Positions 1 through 9,747 of a stretch of 64,000 nt of DNA are shown here, piece by piece. The notes under the pieces are model-generated. The model had not been told where the DNA came from. It saw only the letters and a program-made list of their open reading frames with translations, and did no database searches. The stretch spans positions 1 to 64,000 of the forward strand of contig CAYXOL010000010.1 of the NCBI GenBank assembly GCA_964467165.1, given 5' to 3'. Both the position numbers and the translations under genes were made by a program. How positions within the stretch are numbered: the first letter of the stretch is position 1; each line of letters begins with the position of its first letter. This DNA comes from Clostridium_AD sp964467165 (GTDB lineage: Bacteria > Bacillota > Clostridia > Clostridiales > Clostridiaceae).

Positions 1-1514
1 AAAATCCCTAAAAATAAATATAGGGATTTTATGATACATTGTGCGGAGTATAAGTCATATTGTTCTTTTAGAATATGCCTTAGCCTGAATATTAAATCAA
101 CCTTATAATTTATTGCACATTTAATCATTTCTAATTCATGGATTCGCTTTCCAGAAGCAAGCTTTTTAGAAATAAATTCGATAATAGATTCTTGCACGGG
201 ACTTAGCTGAACCGTATACTCTTTCTCGTACTTTTTTAAAAATTTATGATATGAGCCTAAGCTGTTATTATCGAAAATCCTTATTGGATCAATAGAATCA
301 TGTAAATCAAAATCATTTAAGTTAGGAATTTTACCTAATTTTTGTTTTAAACTATTGTAACTTTCCTTAATAAGTTTAATATTATTGAATTTGGCTTTAT
401 CAATAGATTCAAAAATACGTTTCTTAGAAATTTCATCGAAATTCACTGTAGAACAACCAGGAATTATTCGATTACCTTCCATGACATATTTCCTAATAGT
501 ATCTTTATTATAGGTTCGATCTCCTGAAAGTGCTATAGGAATTAGAAAGTTACTATCATAGTTTCCTACGAAGTCTATGATGACAACATATTCTTTATAA
601 GTATATTTTCTAAGGCCACGTCCTAATTGCTGTATAAAAATTATTGCTGATTTAGTAGGTCTTAACATAACAACTTGATTAACTGATGGTATATCTATTC
701 CTTCATTAAAAATATCAACTGTAAAAATATAATCTAAACAATTAACGGGTTCATCTTGCTCCAAGCGCTCAATAGCTTCCTCACGTTCTAGTTGAGTATT
801 ATCTCCTGTTAATGCTAACGTTTTTAAGCCGCGCGTATTAAACTTAATGGATAACTCTTTAGCTTCTTTCTTATCACTACAAAAGATTAGCCCTTTTACT
901 CTATCTCCACAATATCCATAAAAACTGATTTTATCAATAATATGATTAACTCTTTGGTCATCCACTAAATATTTAAAATCTGTTGTATCATCTAAGCCAG
1001 TACCATCTATAGATATATCTGTAATTCCAAAATAGTGGAATGGACAAAGTAAATCTTCTTCTAAAGCTTGTTGTAGACGAATTTCATATGCCACATTATA
1101 ATCAAACATCTTGAAAATATCAAAGTCATCAGATCTTTCTGGTGTAGCTGACATTCCTAATAAGAATTTAGGCTCAAAATAATCCGTGATTTTTTGATAG
1201 CTTATAGCACCGGCCTTATGAACTTCATCTATAACAATATAATCAAATTCATTTTTAGGAAAGCTTAATAATACATCATCTTTTGATAAAGTTTGCACTG
1301 TCGAAAATATAAAATCTTTATCAATATCTTTTGAGTTACCTGAAAGAATTCCCATACTTTTAGTATCACCAAAAACATTTTTATAGCTGTCCAAGGATTG
1401 TTTTGCTATTTGTTCTCTATGTACAATAAATAACGCTCTTCTTGGATTGAAATTTCTAATATCAAAAGCTGATAAATAAGTTTTACCTGTACCGGTAGCG
1501 GAAATTAATAAAGC
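1..1514 (-). pseudogene. SF2 DEAD/DEAH helicase, C-terminal part (out of frame with its N-terminus, cut by window edge)
   Basis: On the minus strand an open frame runs from about 1514 to base 1 without a stop. It begins with ALLISATGTGKT (Walker A), then VIDEVHKA (DEVH, motif II), SATPERSD (motif III) and QQLGRGLR (motif VI), so both RecA-like lobes of an SF2 helicase are present. It continues the protein whose N-terminus lies at 1505..2311, but in the -1 frame. Compared with the 1058-residue paralogue at 4538..7714, roughly 200 C-terminal residues should lie beyond the left edge. No start codon or ribosome site of its own is visible, so it would be translated only after frame restoration. 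Confidence 0.75.
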
Positions 1515-2311
1515 TTTTTAGCTCCGATTTCTCTTATGTTGTCTAAAGCCTGAATTGCAGATACTTGCATCTTATTGGGCTTTAGTATGTATTGAGAAAT
1601 TCTTGGAACTATGCTTTTCCTAGCGGATTCTCTCTGTTTTAAATATATCTTTTCATAAGTTTCAATCCACTCTAAAGTTAAATTATCAGCTTCATTCCAC
1701 ATAGATTTAAACTCAGATAATACTTCCCCAGTTAAAGAGCCTTCCTCTAAAGAAGACATTTTCACATTCCATTCTTTATTTTTAGTTAATGCTGATTGAG
1801 TCAAATTGGAACTACCTATAATAAGCTTATAATGGTCACTATGTTTAAAAATATAGCCTTTAGTATGAAAGCTATCTTTAGAATAAAGTTTAATATGAAT
1901 ATTAGAAAACTCTAAAAGCTTCTTTAATGCCTTTGGTTCACTAAAATTCAAGTAATCCGTAGTTAAGATTTCTCCTTTAATCCCATTTTCCTCTAAGTAT
2001 TTAAAGGTTTCCAGTAGTGGAGTCACACCGCTACTTGTAATAAATGCCACAGATATCATAAACTTATTGCAACTCATAAGCTCTGCAACGATATCACTTA
2101 AGACTTTACTACCTTTATTATAATCATTTAAAATAAGCTTGGGTCTCAATGCTAAATTAGAATCTATTAAGTTATTTATTAACCCGGTTTCATTTGCTTT
2201 TAAAATATCCTTGGCAATATTAATTTTACCATCATAGCTTGCATCAATTGTTTTAAAATCTATAATAGATTCTAAATTCTCTTTTTTATCTATTTCAGCT
2301 AAATTATTCAT
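1505..2311 (-). pseudogene. PLD-like nuclease domain: N-terminal fragment of the frameshifted helicase
   Basis: This 268-residue frame carries a phospholipase D-type nuclease domain with HTKGYIF (H149, K151) followed by IIGSSNL, the HxK and GSxN parts of an HKD motif. It ends abruptly as REIGAKKLY-stop exactly where the helicase Walker A region should begin. An A5 run on the coding strand (1515-1519) sits at the break; one extra A would give AKKALLISATGTGKT and rejoin the frames. The simplest reading is a one-base loss in a homopolymer, either a real mutation, a phase-variable tract or a sequencing error. Domain order (PLD, SF2 helicase) matches the intact gene at 4538. Confidence 0.75.
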
Positions 2312-2788
2312 AGTTATCCTTTCTTGAAAAGCTGCTTGTTTTTATTATAAATACATAATTAATGTATGGCTCTAATGTTATCTCTTAACGTTTTTTATCC
2401 TATAGATACGTGCTTAGACATATGGGTTTTTGTTATAAACTCAAAGGTCATTCAGTTAGGTAATGATCTCATTTGAACTAAGTTTCACTTAATATTATAA
2501 CATATATGTATAATTATAACTTAGATAACTATATTGAAGATTTTGTAGTTGTGTTACTACATACGCAGTTAATGTTTGCTAAGTCATATTAATTAATTTA
2601 TATGGTTTCTTATAATTTATTGGTACTTTTATAATATAAGTTACCATAAATTATTTCTTAATTATAAAATGCAAAGGTTATGTAACAGGATATAAAGGCA
2701 AAAATTTGATAACTGTGCTAATGGAATAAGAAAATGAAATGCCAGCAAATTTATATACAGAATTCACAAAAAAGGTATAGCGATTTTG
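2312..2788. other. AT-rich intergenic region upstream of the left helicase
   Basis: No credible gene is seen. The stretch must hold the minus-strand promoter for the PLD-helicase gene. A small inverted repeat (TGTAGT/ACTACA around 2543-2563) is the only structure noticed besides the terminator at its right end. Confidence 0.4.
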
Positions 2789-2800
2789 CTATACCTTTTC
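2768..2800 (-). terminator. Rho-independent terminator of the NUDIX gene
   Basis: AAAGGTATAGC and GCTATACCTTTT form an 11-bp stem around a 6-base loop. On the minus strand the stem is followed by a run of T. The stem overlaps the NUDIX stop codon (2789-2791). Confidence 0.75.
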
Positions 2801-3187
2801 TGCTAGAAGCTGTTCTACAGCTGGAATGTCAGCTGGAGCCCATTTTAGAGAAAGTAAATTCTCCCTATGTAACCATATCAATTTTGAATGTTCGCTTATG
2901 GTAGGAGTACCGGACGTTATGCGGCACTTAACAGTAATTAAATTTACTATAAATTTATCATATTCGTGAGTATTATCATTAAAAGTATCAATAAATTCAA
3001 CAACGCATGCTAGCTCTTCTTTAATTTCTCTTTCAATAGCCTCTTTTAAAGTCTCGCTACCTTGTATTTTACCGCCAGGAAACTCCCACATGTTTGGAAT
3101 GGCCATTAGTGGAGAGCGAAGAGCACATAAGATTTCATTATTTTCATTTTCGATAATAGCCCCTACAACTTTAATCAATTTCTTCAC
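2789..3187 (-). CDS. NUDIX hydrolase (MutT/CTP-pyrophosphohydrolase-like)
   Basis: Small protein of about 132 residues with a Nudix box near residues 39-61: GGKIQGSE followed by REIKEELAC, giving the metal-binding REXXEE core. The usual Gly near the end of the box is Ala. WEFPGG just before the box is typical of MutT/NudG-like (deoxy)nucleoside triphosphate pyrophosphohydrolases that sanitise damaged nucleotides. I chose the GTG at 3187 because a GAGGTG ribosome site lies 6 bases upstream; the upstream GTG at 3196 is part of that site. It lies between an HsdR-N-like nuclease and a PLD-helicase, all on the minus strand, which suggests a role in the same accessory island. The true substrate cannot be read from sequence. 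Confidence 0.85.
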   Translation of the reverse strand: MKKLIKVVGAIIENENNEILCALRSPLMAIPNMWEFPGGKIQGSETLKEAIEREIKEELACVVEFIDTFNDNTHEYDKFIVNLITVKCRITSGTPTISEHSKLIWLHRENLLSLKWAPADIPAVEQLLAEKV

Positions 3188-3235
3188 ATAAAACACCTCT
3201 AAGTAAGTTTAGCATAAAAGGGGTGAATGTTAAAG

Positions 3236-4264
3236 TTAAGGGTTTTTGATTATCAATTTTCCTGCGATATCTATAATTTGATCATTAAGTTCGTATAAAT
3301 CGTCTATTGATTCAAAATCATAAGAGATTTTACCAGCTTCGTTATTATAAGGTAAACATATTCCTCTTTTATTTGTACATACTTTACATACCCATTTTTC
3401 CGGATTATTTTCTAAAATAACAGTAAAATCCATATCACTATGAACAAAAGTTATATTTTCAGGTTCAATAATTTTTCTTAGTATTGATTTCACTATATAA
3501 AAAGATTCAATTTCAATTTGCGACATTGTCATTGGATTTTCTATATTTTCAACATCTAAATTATTATCATATTTAACGGTGTGTTTATTATCAGCAATTA
3601 AATTTTTTAAAGATGTCTTTGTATATTCTCTAAAAATATCAACTAAGGTCTTAGTCTTTCTGCCAATATGCATTTCACCCAGTATATAATTTACAAAGGC
3701 ATCACTTGGTTTCTTGCTTTCAGAAATAATTAATTGCTTGATTTTATTTAAATAGCGCAATTCTGAAGCGGATTCATGTATTTCATCCACATTAAAATTA
3801 ATCTTGGTGTATTTGCAAATCTCAATAATATCATTATCAGTTAGATCCAATATGTTGAATTGAAAAAAACTTTCTGTATCCATAATATTTCTCTCATCTA
3901 AATCAGTGTAAAATATAAAACTAAAACCATTTGTTAGCATTCCATACCTTGCTTTGCTCACAGCAAAATATCTGAATAATTGAGAAATATGTCTTTTCAA
4001 GTTTTTATCTGGGCAATTTTTAACCTCAATAAGAAAAACAGGACTTAATTCGTTCATAATCACATAATCGATTTTTTCGCCTTTTTTTATACCTACATCT
4101 GTAGTATACTCAGGAATGAATTCTTCAGGATTAAAAATATCATATCCTAATAGGTGAAAAAAAGGTAAGATTATAGATGTTTTAACTGCTTCTTCAGTTT
4201 GTATTTTATCTTTTATTTGCATTATTCTATTTGAAAATAGTTTTATTTCTTCTGTAAAATCCAT
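3236..4264 (-). CDS. HsdR N-terminal-like PD-(D/E)XK nuclease domain protein
   Basis: 342 residues. Residues 20-140 resemble the type I restriction HsdR N-terminal nuclease domain: TEEAVKTSIILPFFHLLGYD, then KIDYVIM (D66) and PVFLIEVKNC (E80, K82), the D...ExK signature of the PD-(D/E)XK fold. There is no helicase motor and no hsdM or hsdS next to it, so it is a stand-alone nuclease-like protein, not a complete type I R subunit. The C-terminal 150 residues match no domain I recognise. The start has a GGAGGA ribosome site. The NUDIX gene follows after about 48 bases, probably as one operon. A defence role is inferred from neighbours. Confidence 0.7.
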   Translation of the reverse strand: MDFTEEIKLFSNRIMQIKDKIQTEEAVKTSIILPFFHLLGYDIFNPEEFIPEYTTDVGIKKGEKIDYVIMNELSPVFLIEVKNCPDKNLKRHISQLFRYFAVSKARYGMLTNGFSFIFYTDLDERNIMDTESFFQFNILDLTDNDIIEICKYTKINFNVDEIHESASELRYLNKIKQLIISESKKPSDAFVNYILGEMHIGRKTKTLVDIFREYTKTSLKNLIADNKHTVKYDNNLDVENIENPMTMSQIEIESFYIVKSILRKIIEPENITFVHSDMDFTVILENNPEKWVCKVCTNKRGICLPYNNEAGKISYDFESIDDLYELNDQIIDIAGKLIIKNP

Positions 4265-4537
4265 AAATGTACTTCCTCCTAATTGTTATTCCTTTATGGG
4301 ATTATTCTACATATTAATTAATAATCCTCTTTTTTTACATTCATATTTAAATTTAGGATTAGTTATACATATTTTTGAAATTCATCATAAAAAATAAACT
4401 AATTGTTGCTATAGTAAGTTTAGGACAAAAAGAAGAATTACTGATATTTACAATAGGGGGTACTGTGTAAGAAGGGAATTCTCCTTTAAATCTCGAATAC
4501 TCCATATAATAACAATTAAATTGGAGGAATAAGCCCC

Positions 4538-7500
4538 ATGCTAAAAGAAGGAATTTACGAACAGATTATATATGAAGATCTTAAAAACCAATTGATAAAA
4601 TTGGATTCAGATAAATACCTTTTCCAAAAGGAACCCATTGACGTAGAAGAGGCTAGAACTCAATTATCCAGCTACATTTCTTCAGTTGTAAAGAAATGTT
4701 TAAGATTTATCAGAGAAAATAATAAACAAAACGATAAGGAAGCACTACTTTCACAGATAGAGGCTTGCAATGAACTCATTCAAGGCTTAAGTAAGCTGGC
4801 AGAGGATAAGAATATTGAGGGATTAAAAATTGATGAGGAGGGAGAGATTCTTACAGCATTATATTCAAAGATAAACAACATAAGAGGAGTAAAAGAGGGT
4901 AAAGCCATTAGACCTGTAACTCCACTTTCTCAAAGTTCACTTTTCACTGGCACTACCCAGGAGCCTAACATGATGGGGGAAATAAAGAAGGAGATATTGT
5001 GCAGTGATTCTGTGGACATGCTTGTTTCTTTTATTAAATGGAGCGGACTTAGATGTATTTTAGATGAGCTTAAGGAATTTACAGAAAATGATGACCATAA
5101 GCTTAGGATAATTACAACCTCATATATGGGAGCAACAGATTATAAAGCTATAGAAGAACTTAGTAAACTGAAAAATACAGAGATTATGGTTTCATATGAT
5201 ACAGATAGAACAAGGCTTCATGCAAAAGCTTACCTTTTTCAAAGAGAGACAGGGTTTACTACAGCCTATATTGGGTCCTCAAACCTATCAAATGCTGCGT
5301 TAACATCAGGTCTTGAATGGAATATTAAAGTATCAGAAAAGGATTCTTTTGATATTATAAAGAAATTTCAGGCTACCTTTGAAGGCTACTGGAATGATGA
5401 TGAGTTTACCGCCTTTAATGGTCAGAGCGAAGAGGATAAAAGAAGGCTTAAACGTGCACTGAATAAAGAAGGAAAAACTGATAATAATGTAAATTTCATG
5501 TTTGATATAAAACCATATTATTATCAAAAGGAAATTTTGGAGAAACTGAAGGCTGAGAGAATTTTATTTAATAGATACAAAAATCTCATTGTTGCAGCTA
5601 CAGGAGTTGGTAAGACTGTAATAGCAGGATTTGATTATAAGGATTTCATAAAGACGCATAGGAAAGATAAGAATAGGCTTTTGTTTATTGCTCACCGAGA
5701 AGAAATATTAAAGCAAAGCAGAGATACCTTTAGGGCTATTTTAAAGGACAATAATTTTGGAGATTTATTTGTAGGCGGTAATGTTCCGAATTCATTAGAT
5801 TTTTTGTTCATGAGTATACAAAGTTTTAACTCAACTAGACTTTATGAAAAAACCGAAGCTAATTTTTACGACTTTATTATAGTGGATGAATTTCATCATG
5901 CAGAAGCATCCTCTTATCGAAAACTACTTGACTATTATGACCCTAAAATATTACTAGGATTAACGGCTACCCCTGAGAGAATGGATGGTAAAAATGTGTT
6001 GGAGCATTTTGATGATAGAATAGCCGCAGAAATGAGACTTCCAGAAGCTATAGATAGAAAGCTTCTTAGTCCATTTCAGTATTTTGCAGTTTCTGATTCT
6101 ATTGACCTTTCTATACTGAAATGGACAAGGGGAGGCTATGATAAACAAGAATTAGAAAATGTTTATACCAATAATGACATTAGGGTAAGTGGAGTAATAA
6201 CCAGCCTTAAAAAGTATGTTACAGATATTGAGGAAGTTATAGGACTTGGATTTTGCGTAAGTGTTTTGCATGCTAAATATATGGCTGATAAATTTAATGA
6301 AAGCGGCATACCTTCTATGGCTGTACTAGGTGAAAGCAGTGATGAAGATAGAAGTAGTGCTAAAAGAAAATTGGTAAGTGGAGAGATTAAGTTTCTATTC
6401 ACAGTTGACCTATATAATGAAGGTATAGATATACCTGAAATAAATACTGTGCTTTTTTTAAGACCCACAGAGAGTTTAACAGTATTTCTTCAGCAGCTTG
6501 GAAGAGGGCTTAGACTTAGCGATGATAAAGAATGCTTAACGGTTTTGGATTTTGTAGGTCAAGCTCATAGGAGCTATGATTTTGAACAAAAATTTAAGGC
6601 TTTAATGGGAAGGGCAAAGCACTCAGTAGAACACAGCATAATCAATGGATTTTTAAATCTACCAAAGGGTTGTTACATACACCTGGAAAAGCAGGCTAAG
6701 GAATATATACTAAGAAACATAAAGGATGCAAGGGTATCAAAAGCAAATTTGATAAGTAAGTTAAAATACTTTGAAAGTGACACAACTAAAAAGCTTACCC
6801 TAAGTAATTTTTTAGAGCATTATAATTATACATTAAACGATGTGTATGGCAAAAATGGTGATAGAAGCTTTAGTAGAATGAAGGTTGAGGCTGGAATAAT
6901 GCCGGAATTTAAAAATAAAGATGAAGAAATAATGACAAAGAGATTAAAAAATTTGTTTCATATTAATTTCAGAAAGCTTATTGAGTTTACAACAAACATA
7001 TTAACTTGGGGTAAGATAATGCAAGACTCTGAGTTTAATAAAGAAGAGAAACTAATGCTTGGAATGATATATTACAGCTTTTATTTAGAAGCACCAGAAA
7101 AGCTTGGGTTTAATTGTTTTGAGAAAGTTTTGGCTACCCTTTATGAAAATAGTAAGGAAATGATTGAAGAAGCATTTGAGATATTACAATATAACTATTT
7201 GCACATTGATTTTGTTGATAAAAACGTAGATTTAGGATCCATATGTCCTTTAGATTTATATTGCTCATATTCTACGGATCAAATCATGGCAGCTTTAGGA
7301 TATTTTGATGCAAGCGTAAAGCCAGCCTTTAGAGAAGGAGTAAAGCATTTTAAAGAAAAGAAGCTGGATGCTTTTTTCATTACATTAAATAAAACAGAGA
7401 AAGATTATTCACCGTCTACTCTATATGAGGATTATGCTATTAATGAAAGGCTATTTCATTGGCAAAGTCAGAGCCGGACTACAGCGGAAAGTGATATGGG

Positions 7501-7714
7501 TCAGAGGTACATTAATCATGTAAGCACCGGTAATAGGATAATTCTGTTTGTACGTGAAAATAAGAAGAAGGATGGGTTAGTGGCTGCATATACTTATCTT
7601 GGAGAGGGAGAGTATGTACGTCATAATGGAAATAGTCCTATAAGTTTTGTGTGGAGAATGAAGGAAGAGATACCTGCGGGACTTATGAGGGTGGCTAATA
7701 AGAGTATTGTTTAG
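4538..7714 (+). CDS. PLD-nuclease/SF2 helicase with C-terminal DUF3427-like region
   Basis: 1058 residues. Order: N-terminal region 1-145; PLD-like nuclease with HAKAYLF (H228, K230) and IGSSNLSNAAL; SF2 helicase with Walker A ATGVGKT (354-360), DEFHH (450-454), TATPERM (476-482) and QQLGRGLR; then a long C-terminal region of the DUF3427 type. This is the intact counterpart of the broken gene at 1..2311. An ATP-driven nucleic-acid motor carrying its own nuclease is expected, probably acting on DNA. The start follows TTGGAGGAATAAGCCCC. DUF6440 and XRE genes follow. Family members occur in accessory islands, but I cannot name a characterised system, so a defence role is inference. Confidence 0.85.
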   Translation: MLKEGIYEQIIYEDLKNQLIKLDSDKYLFQKEPIDVEEARTQLSSYISSVVKKCLRFIRENNKQNDKEALLSQIEACNELIQGLSKLAEDKNIEGLKIDEEGEILTALYSKINNIRGVKEGKAIRPVTPLSQSSLFTGTTQEPNMMGEIKKEILCSDSVDMLVSFIKWSGLRCILDELKEFTENDDHKLRIITTSYMGATDYKAIEELSKLKNTEIMVSYDTDRTRLHAKAYLFQRETGFTTAYIGSSNLSNAALTSGLEWNIKVSEKDSFDIIKKFQATFEGYWNDDEFTAFNGQSEEDKRRLKRALNKEGKTDNNVNFMFDIKPYYYQKEILEKLKAERILFNRYKNLIVAATGVGKTVIAGFDYKDFIKTHRKDKNRLLFIAHREEILKQSRDTFRAILKDNNFGDLFVGGNVPNSLDFLFMSIQSFNSTRLYEKTEANFYDFIIVDEFHHAEASSYRKLLDYYDPKILLGLTATPERMDGKNVLEHFDDRIAAEMRLPEAIDRKLLSPFQYFAVSDSIDLSILKWTRGGYDKQELENVYTNNDIRVSGVITSLKKYVTDIEEVIGLGFCVSVLHAKYMADKFNESGIPSMAVLGESSDEDRSSAKRKLVSGEIKFLFTVDLYNEGIDIPEINTVLFLRPTESLTVFLQQLGRGLRLSDDKECLTVLDFVGQAHRSYDFEQKFKALMGRAKHSVEHSIINGFLNLPKGCYIHLEKQAKEYILRNIKDARVSKANLISKLKYFESDTTKKLTLSNFLEHYNYTLNDVYGKNGDRSFSRMKVEAGIMPEFKNKDEEIMTKRLKNLFHINFRKLIEFTTNILTWGKIMQDSEFNKEEKLMLGMIYYSFYLEAPEKLGFNCFEKVLATLYENSKEMIEEAFEILQYNYLHIDFVDKNVDLGSICPLDLYCSYSTDQIMAALGYFDASVKPAFREGVKHFKEKKLDAFFITLNKTEKDYSPSTLYEDYAINERLFHWQSQSRTTAESDMGQRYINHVSTGNRIILFVRENKKKDGLVAAYTYLGEGEYVRHNGNSPISFVWRMKEEIPAGLMRVANKSIV

Positions 7715-7767
7715 TGCAGATTTAAAATGCAATTGCAGGATATTAATAAAAATATAGGAGTGAAGAA

Positions 7768-7974
7768 ATGTTTAATAATAAGAATGATAAGAAGGAAAAT
7801 AAAAGATTTGAAACTATATATGAGCAGGGTAATATGGCATCACGTTGTAAAATACTTGTTGATACTGAAACTGGAATAAACTATTTAATTAATATTGATG
7901 GGTATGCTGGAGGGATTACTGTATTGTTAGATAAAGATGGAAAGCCTGTTGTATCATCAATAATAATTGAGTAG
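7768..7974 (+). CDS. DUF6440 family protein
   Basis: 68 residues containing the recognisable core FETIYEQG, then VDTETGINYL, GYAGGITVLLDKDGKPV, which I recognise as the DUF6440 pattern. There is no signal peptide or membrane segment. Function unknown. A ribosome site (AGGAGTG) precedes the ATG. It starts about 50 bases after the helicase stop and is followed by an XRE regulator, so it probably belongs to the helicase transcript. Confidence 0.75.
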   Translation: MFNNKNDKKENKRFETIYEQGNMASRCKILVDTETGINYLINIDGYAGGITVLLDKDGKPVVSSIIIE

Positions 7975-8031
7975 AAAAGTAGATGATTGGCTATAATTAT
8001 AAATGAATTTATAGTTATGGAGGGGTTTATT

Positions 8032-8469
8032 GTGAATACTTTTGGAAATAGATTTAAGAGCATAAGGCTATCTAAAAACTTAACTCAAAAACAATTAGTA
8101 GATGAGTTTAATGCACAATATGGTTATGCATTTACCAAAACCACTATTAGCCAATACGAAAGTAACAAGAGAATACCTGATATGGATGCTATTAGGAATT
8201 TTGTAGAATACTTTAATGTTTCATTAGATTATTTGTTGTGTAATGATATATATGTTATTAAGGAATTGGATCAGAGAGATTATATGTATATGGATTCTCA
8301 ATTTATTGAATTAGAAAAAGTAGCAACTTTATTTAAAAGTTTAGCTGCAGAAAAGAAAATACTTCATAATAATAAAGGACTAAATGAAGAACAAAGGAAA
8401 ATAATATCAAATGGTATTGATATTATTTGTGGCTTAGTAAAAAGAGAAACAGTAGTGTTTTTGGGATAA
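8032..8469 (+). CDS. XRE-family helix-turn-helix regulator
   Basis: About 145 residues. FGNRFKSIRLSKNLTQKQL through TKTTISQYESNKRIPD and LDYLLC is a Cro/C1-type HTH domain (residues 3-65). The C-terminal 80 residues are helical with no recognised partner domain. The GTG at 8032 is preferred over the TTG at 7987 because GGAGGGG lies 6 bases upstream of it and the extra residues are not HTH-like. Likely a local repressor of the helicase/DUF6440 group, inferred from position. Confidence 0.8.
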   Translation: MNTFGNRFKSIRLSKNLTQKQLVDEFNAQYGYAFTKTTISQYESNKRIPDMDAIRNFVEYFNVSLDYLLCNDIYVIKELDQRDYMYMDSQFIELEKVATLFKSLAAEKKILHNNKGLNEEQRKIISNGIDIICGLVKRETVVFLG

Positions 8470-8706
8470 ATGTATTTGGGCTATAATAAATGTATACATA
8501 ACTTATAGGCAAACCAAAGGTATAATATGAACTTGAAGGAGGTATTTCTTCGTTTTATTTAATGTTAGATGTACAGTGAGAAGAGACAGGAGATAAGTAT
8601 GTGCATTGTGTTATTAGGTCATTGTGAAAAAGGCAAAGAAGTTAATAGATAGTTATTTTGAAAAAAAGTTAAAGAAACAAAAAATATATATAAAGGGTGA
8701 AGTGTA

Positions 8707-9747
8707 ATGACCGAATTAACGCTAAAAGAATGTAGTTTTTTTATTGAAGAAATAAAAGGAAAAATATACAGTACTCAATATGAAGCTTTAAAGACACTCA
8801 ATAAGGCACTTATAACTCTTTATTGGGAAATTGGTGAAGAAATTGTTAATCAACAAAATGAAAAAGGCTGGGGGAAATCTATTGTCGAGGTGCTTTCAAA
8901 GGAATTGCAAATAGAATTTCCAAAAGTAAAGGGTTTTTCATCAGCAAATTTATGGAGAATGAGAAACTTTTATGTATCTTATTTTGACAAAATAAATCTC
9001 GCACCATTGGTGCGAGAAATTAGTTGGAGTAAGAATATTGTAATTATGGAAAAGTGCAAAGAAAATTTAGAACGTGAATTTTATATAAAAATGACAAAAC
9101 GATATGGATGGACAAAAAATGTGCTTATCAATAATTTAGAAAATAAAGCATATGAAAAATATTTACTCAACCAAACAAATTTTGATGAAACTGTACCTGA
9201 AAAATATCGTCTGCAAGCTAAACTTGCAGTAAAAGATGAGTATACCTTTGATTTTCTAGAAATGAGCATAGAACATTCAGAAAAGGAATTGGAGAGAGGG
9301 TTAATTAATAATGTTAAAGCATTTTTGTCAGAAATGGGTGGAACATTTACATTTATAGGCAATCAATATCGTCTTAATGTAGATGGAGATGATTTTTTTA
9401 TTGATCTTTTGCTTTTTCATAGAAAGCTTAAAAGTTTAATTGCTATTGAACTTAAAATAGGAGATTTTAAGCCTGAATATGCTGGTAAAATGCAATTTTA
9501 TTTAACAGTTCTGGATGAAAAAGTTAAATTACCAGAAGAAAACCCATCTGTTGGTATTATTATTTGCAAAGATAAAAATAGGACAGTAGTAGAGTATTCG
9601 TTAAAAAGTGTGAGTAAACCAATAGGAATTGCAACTTACAATATTAGTAGTACTTTGCCTGAAAATATGAAAGATTTATTGCCAACACCAGAGGAAATTA
9701 TAGAACGATTATCTGTGTTAGATGATAATGTTACTAAAAAGATATGA
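8707..9747 (+). CDS. DUF1016/YhcG-type PD-(D/E)XK nuclease
   Basis: 346 residues. The N-terminal domain (1-165) with LITLYWEIGEEI, GFSSANLWRMRNFY and EISWSKN is the DUF1016 N-terminal pattern. The C-terminal domain has the nuclease core FFIDLLLFHRKLKSLIAIEL: D233 and E248-x-K250, followed by Q263/Y265. Proteins of this family are linked to restriction and recombination loci and are probably DNA nucleases, but their targets are not settled. The ATG follows AAGGGTGAAG. It stands alone about 240 bases after the XRE gene and closes the island. A 10-bp inverted repeat lies inside the coding sequence at 8997-9017. Confidence 0.85.
   Translation: MTELTLKECSFFIEEIKGKIYSTQYEALKTLNKALITLYWEIGEEIVNQQNEKGWGKSIVEVLSKELQIEFPKVKGFSSANLWRMRNFYVSYFDKINLAPLVREISWSKNIVIMEKCKENLEREFYIKMTKRYGWTKNVLINNLENKAYEKYLLNQTNFDETVPEKYRLQAKLAVKDEYTFDFLEMSIEHSEKELERGLINNVKAFLSEMGGTFTFIGNQYRLNVDGDDFFIDLLLFHRKLKSLIAIELKIGDFKPEYAGKMQFYLTVLDEKVKLPEENPSVGIIICKDKNRTVVEYSLKSVSKPIGIATYNISSTLPENMKDLLPTPEEIIERLSVLDDNVTKKI

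Noticed and set aside
1..30. Inverted repeat AAAATCCCTA/TAGGGATTTT at the left edge
   Set aside because: Terminator-like, but the helicase frame runs through it without a stop, and about 200 residues of the family are still missing. It may be coincidental, or a terminator inside a dead gene; the region beyond the edge is needed.
1505..1530. Programmed -1 ribosomal frameshift in the helicase gene
   Set aside because: The heptamer is T-AAA-AAG, not the X-XXY-YYZ form; only an A-site slip would fit, and no downstream pseudoknot is evident. A lost A in a homopolymer explains the data more simply.
8505..8545. GGCAAACC near 8508 as a c-di-GMP riboswitch core
   Set aside because: The surrounding helices and the GNRA tetraloop-receptor parts of the class I motif are absent.
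8997..9017. TCTCGCACCA-T-TGGTGCGAGA inverted repeat inside the DUF1016 gene
   Set aside because: It encodes the NLAPLVREISW part of a conserved domain, so protein constraint may create it; no other feature supports a regulatory role.
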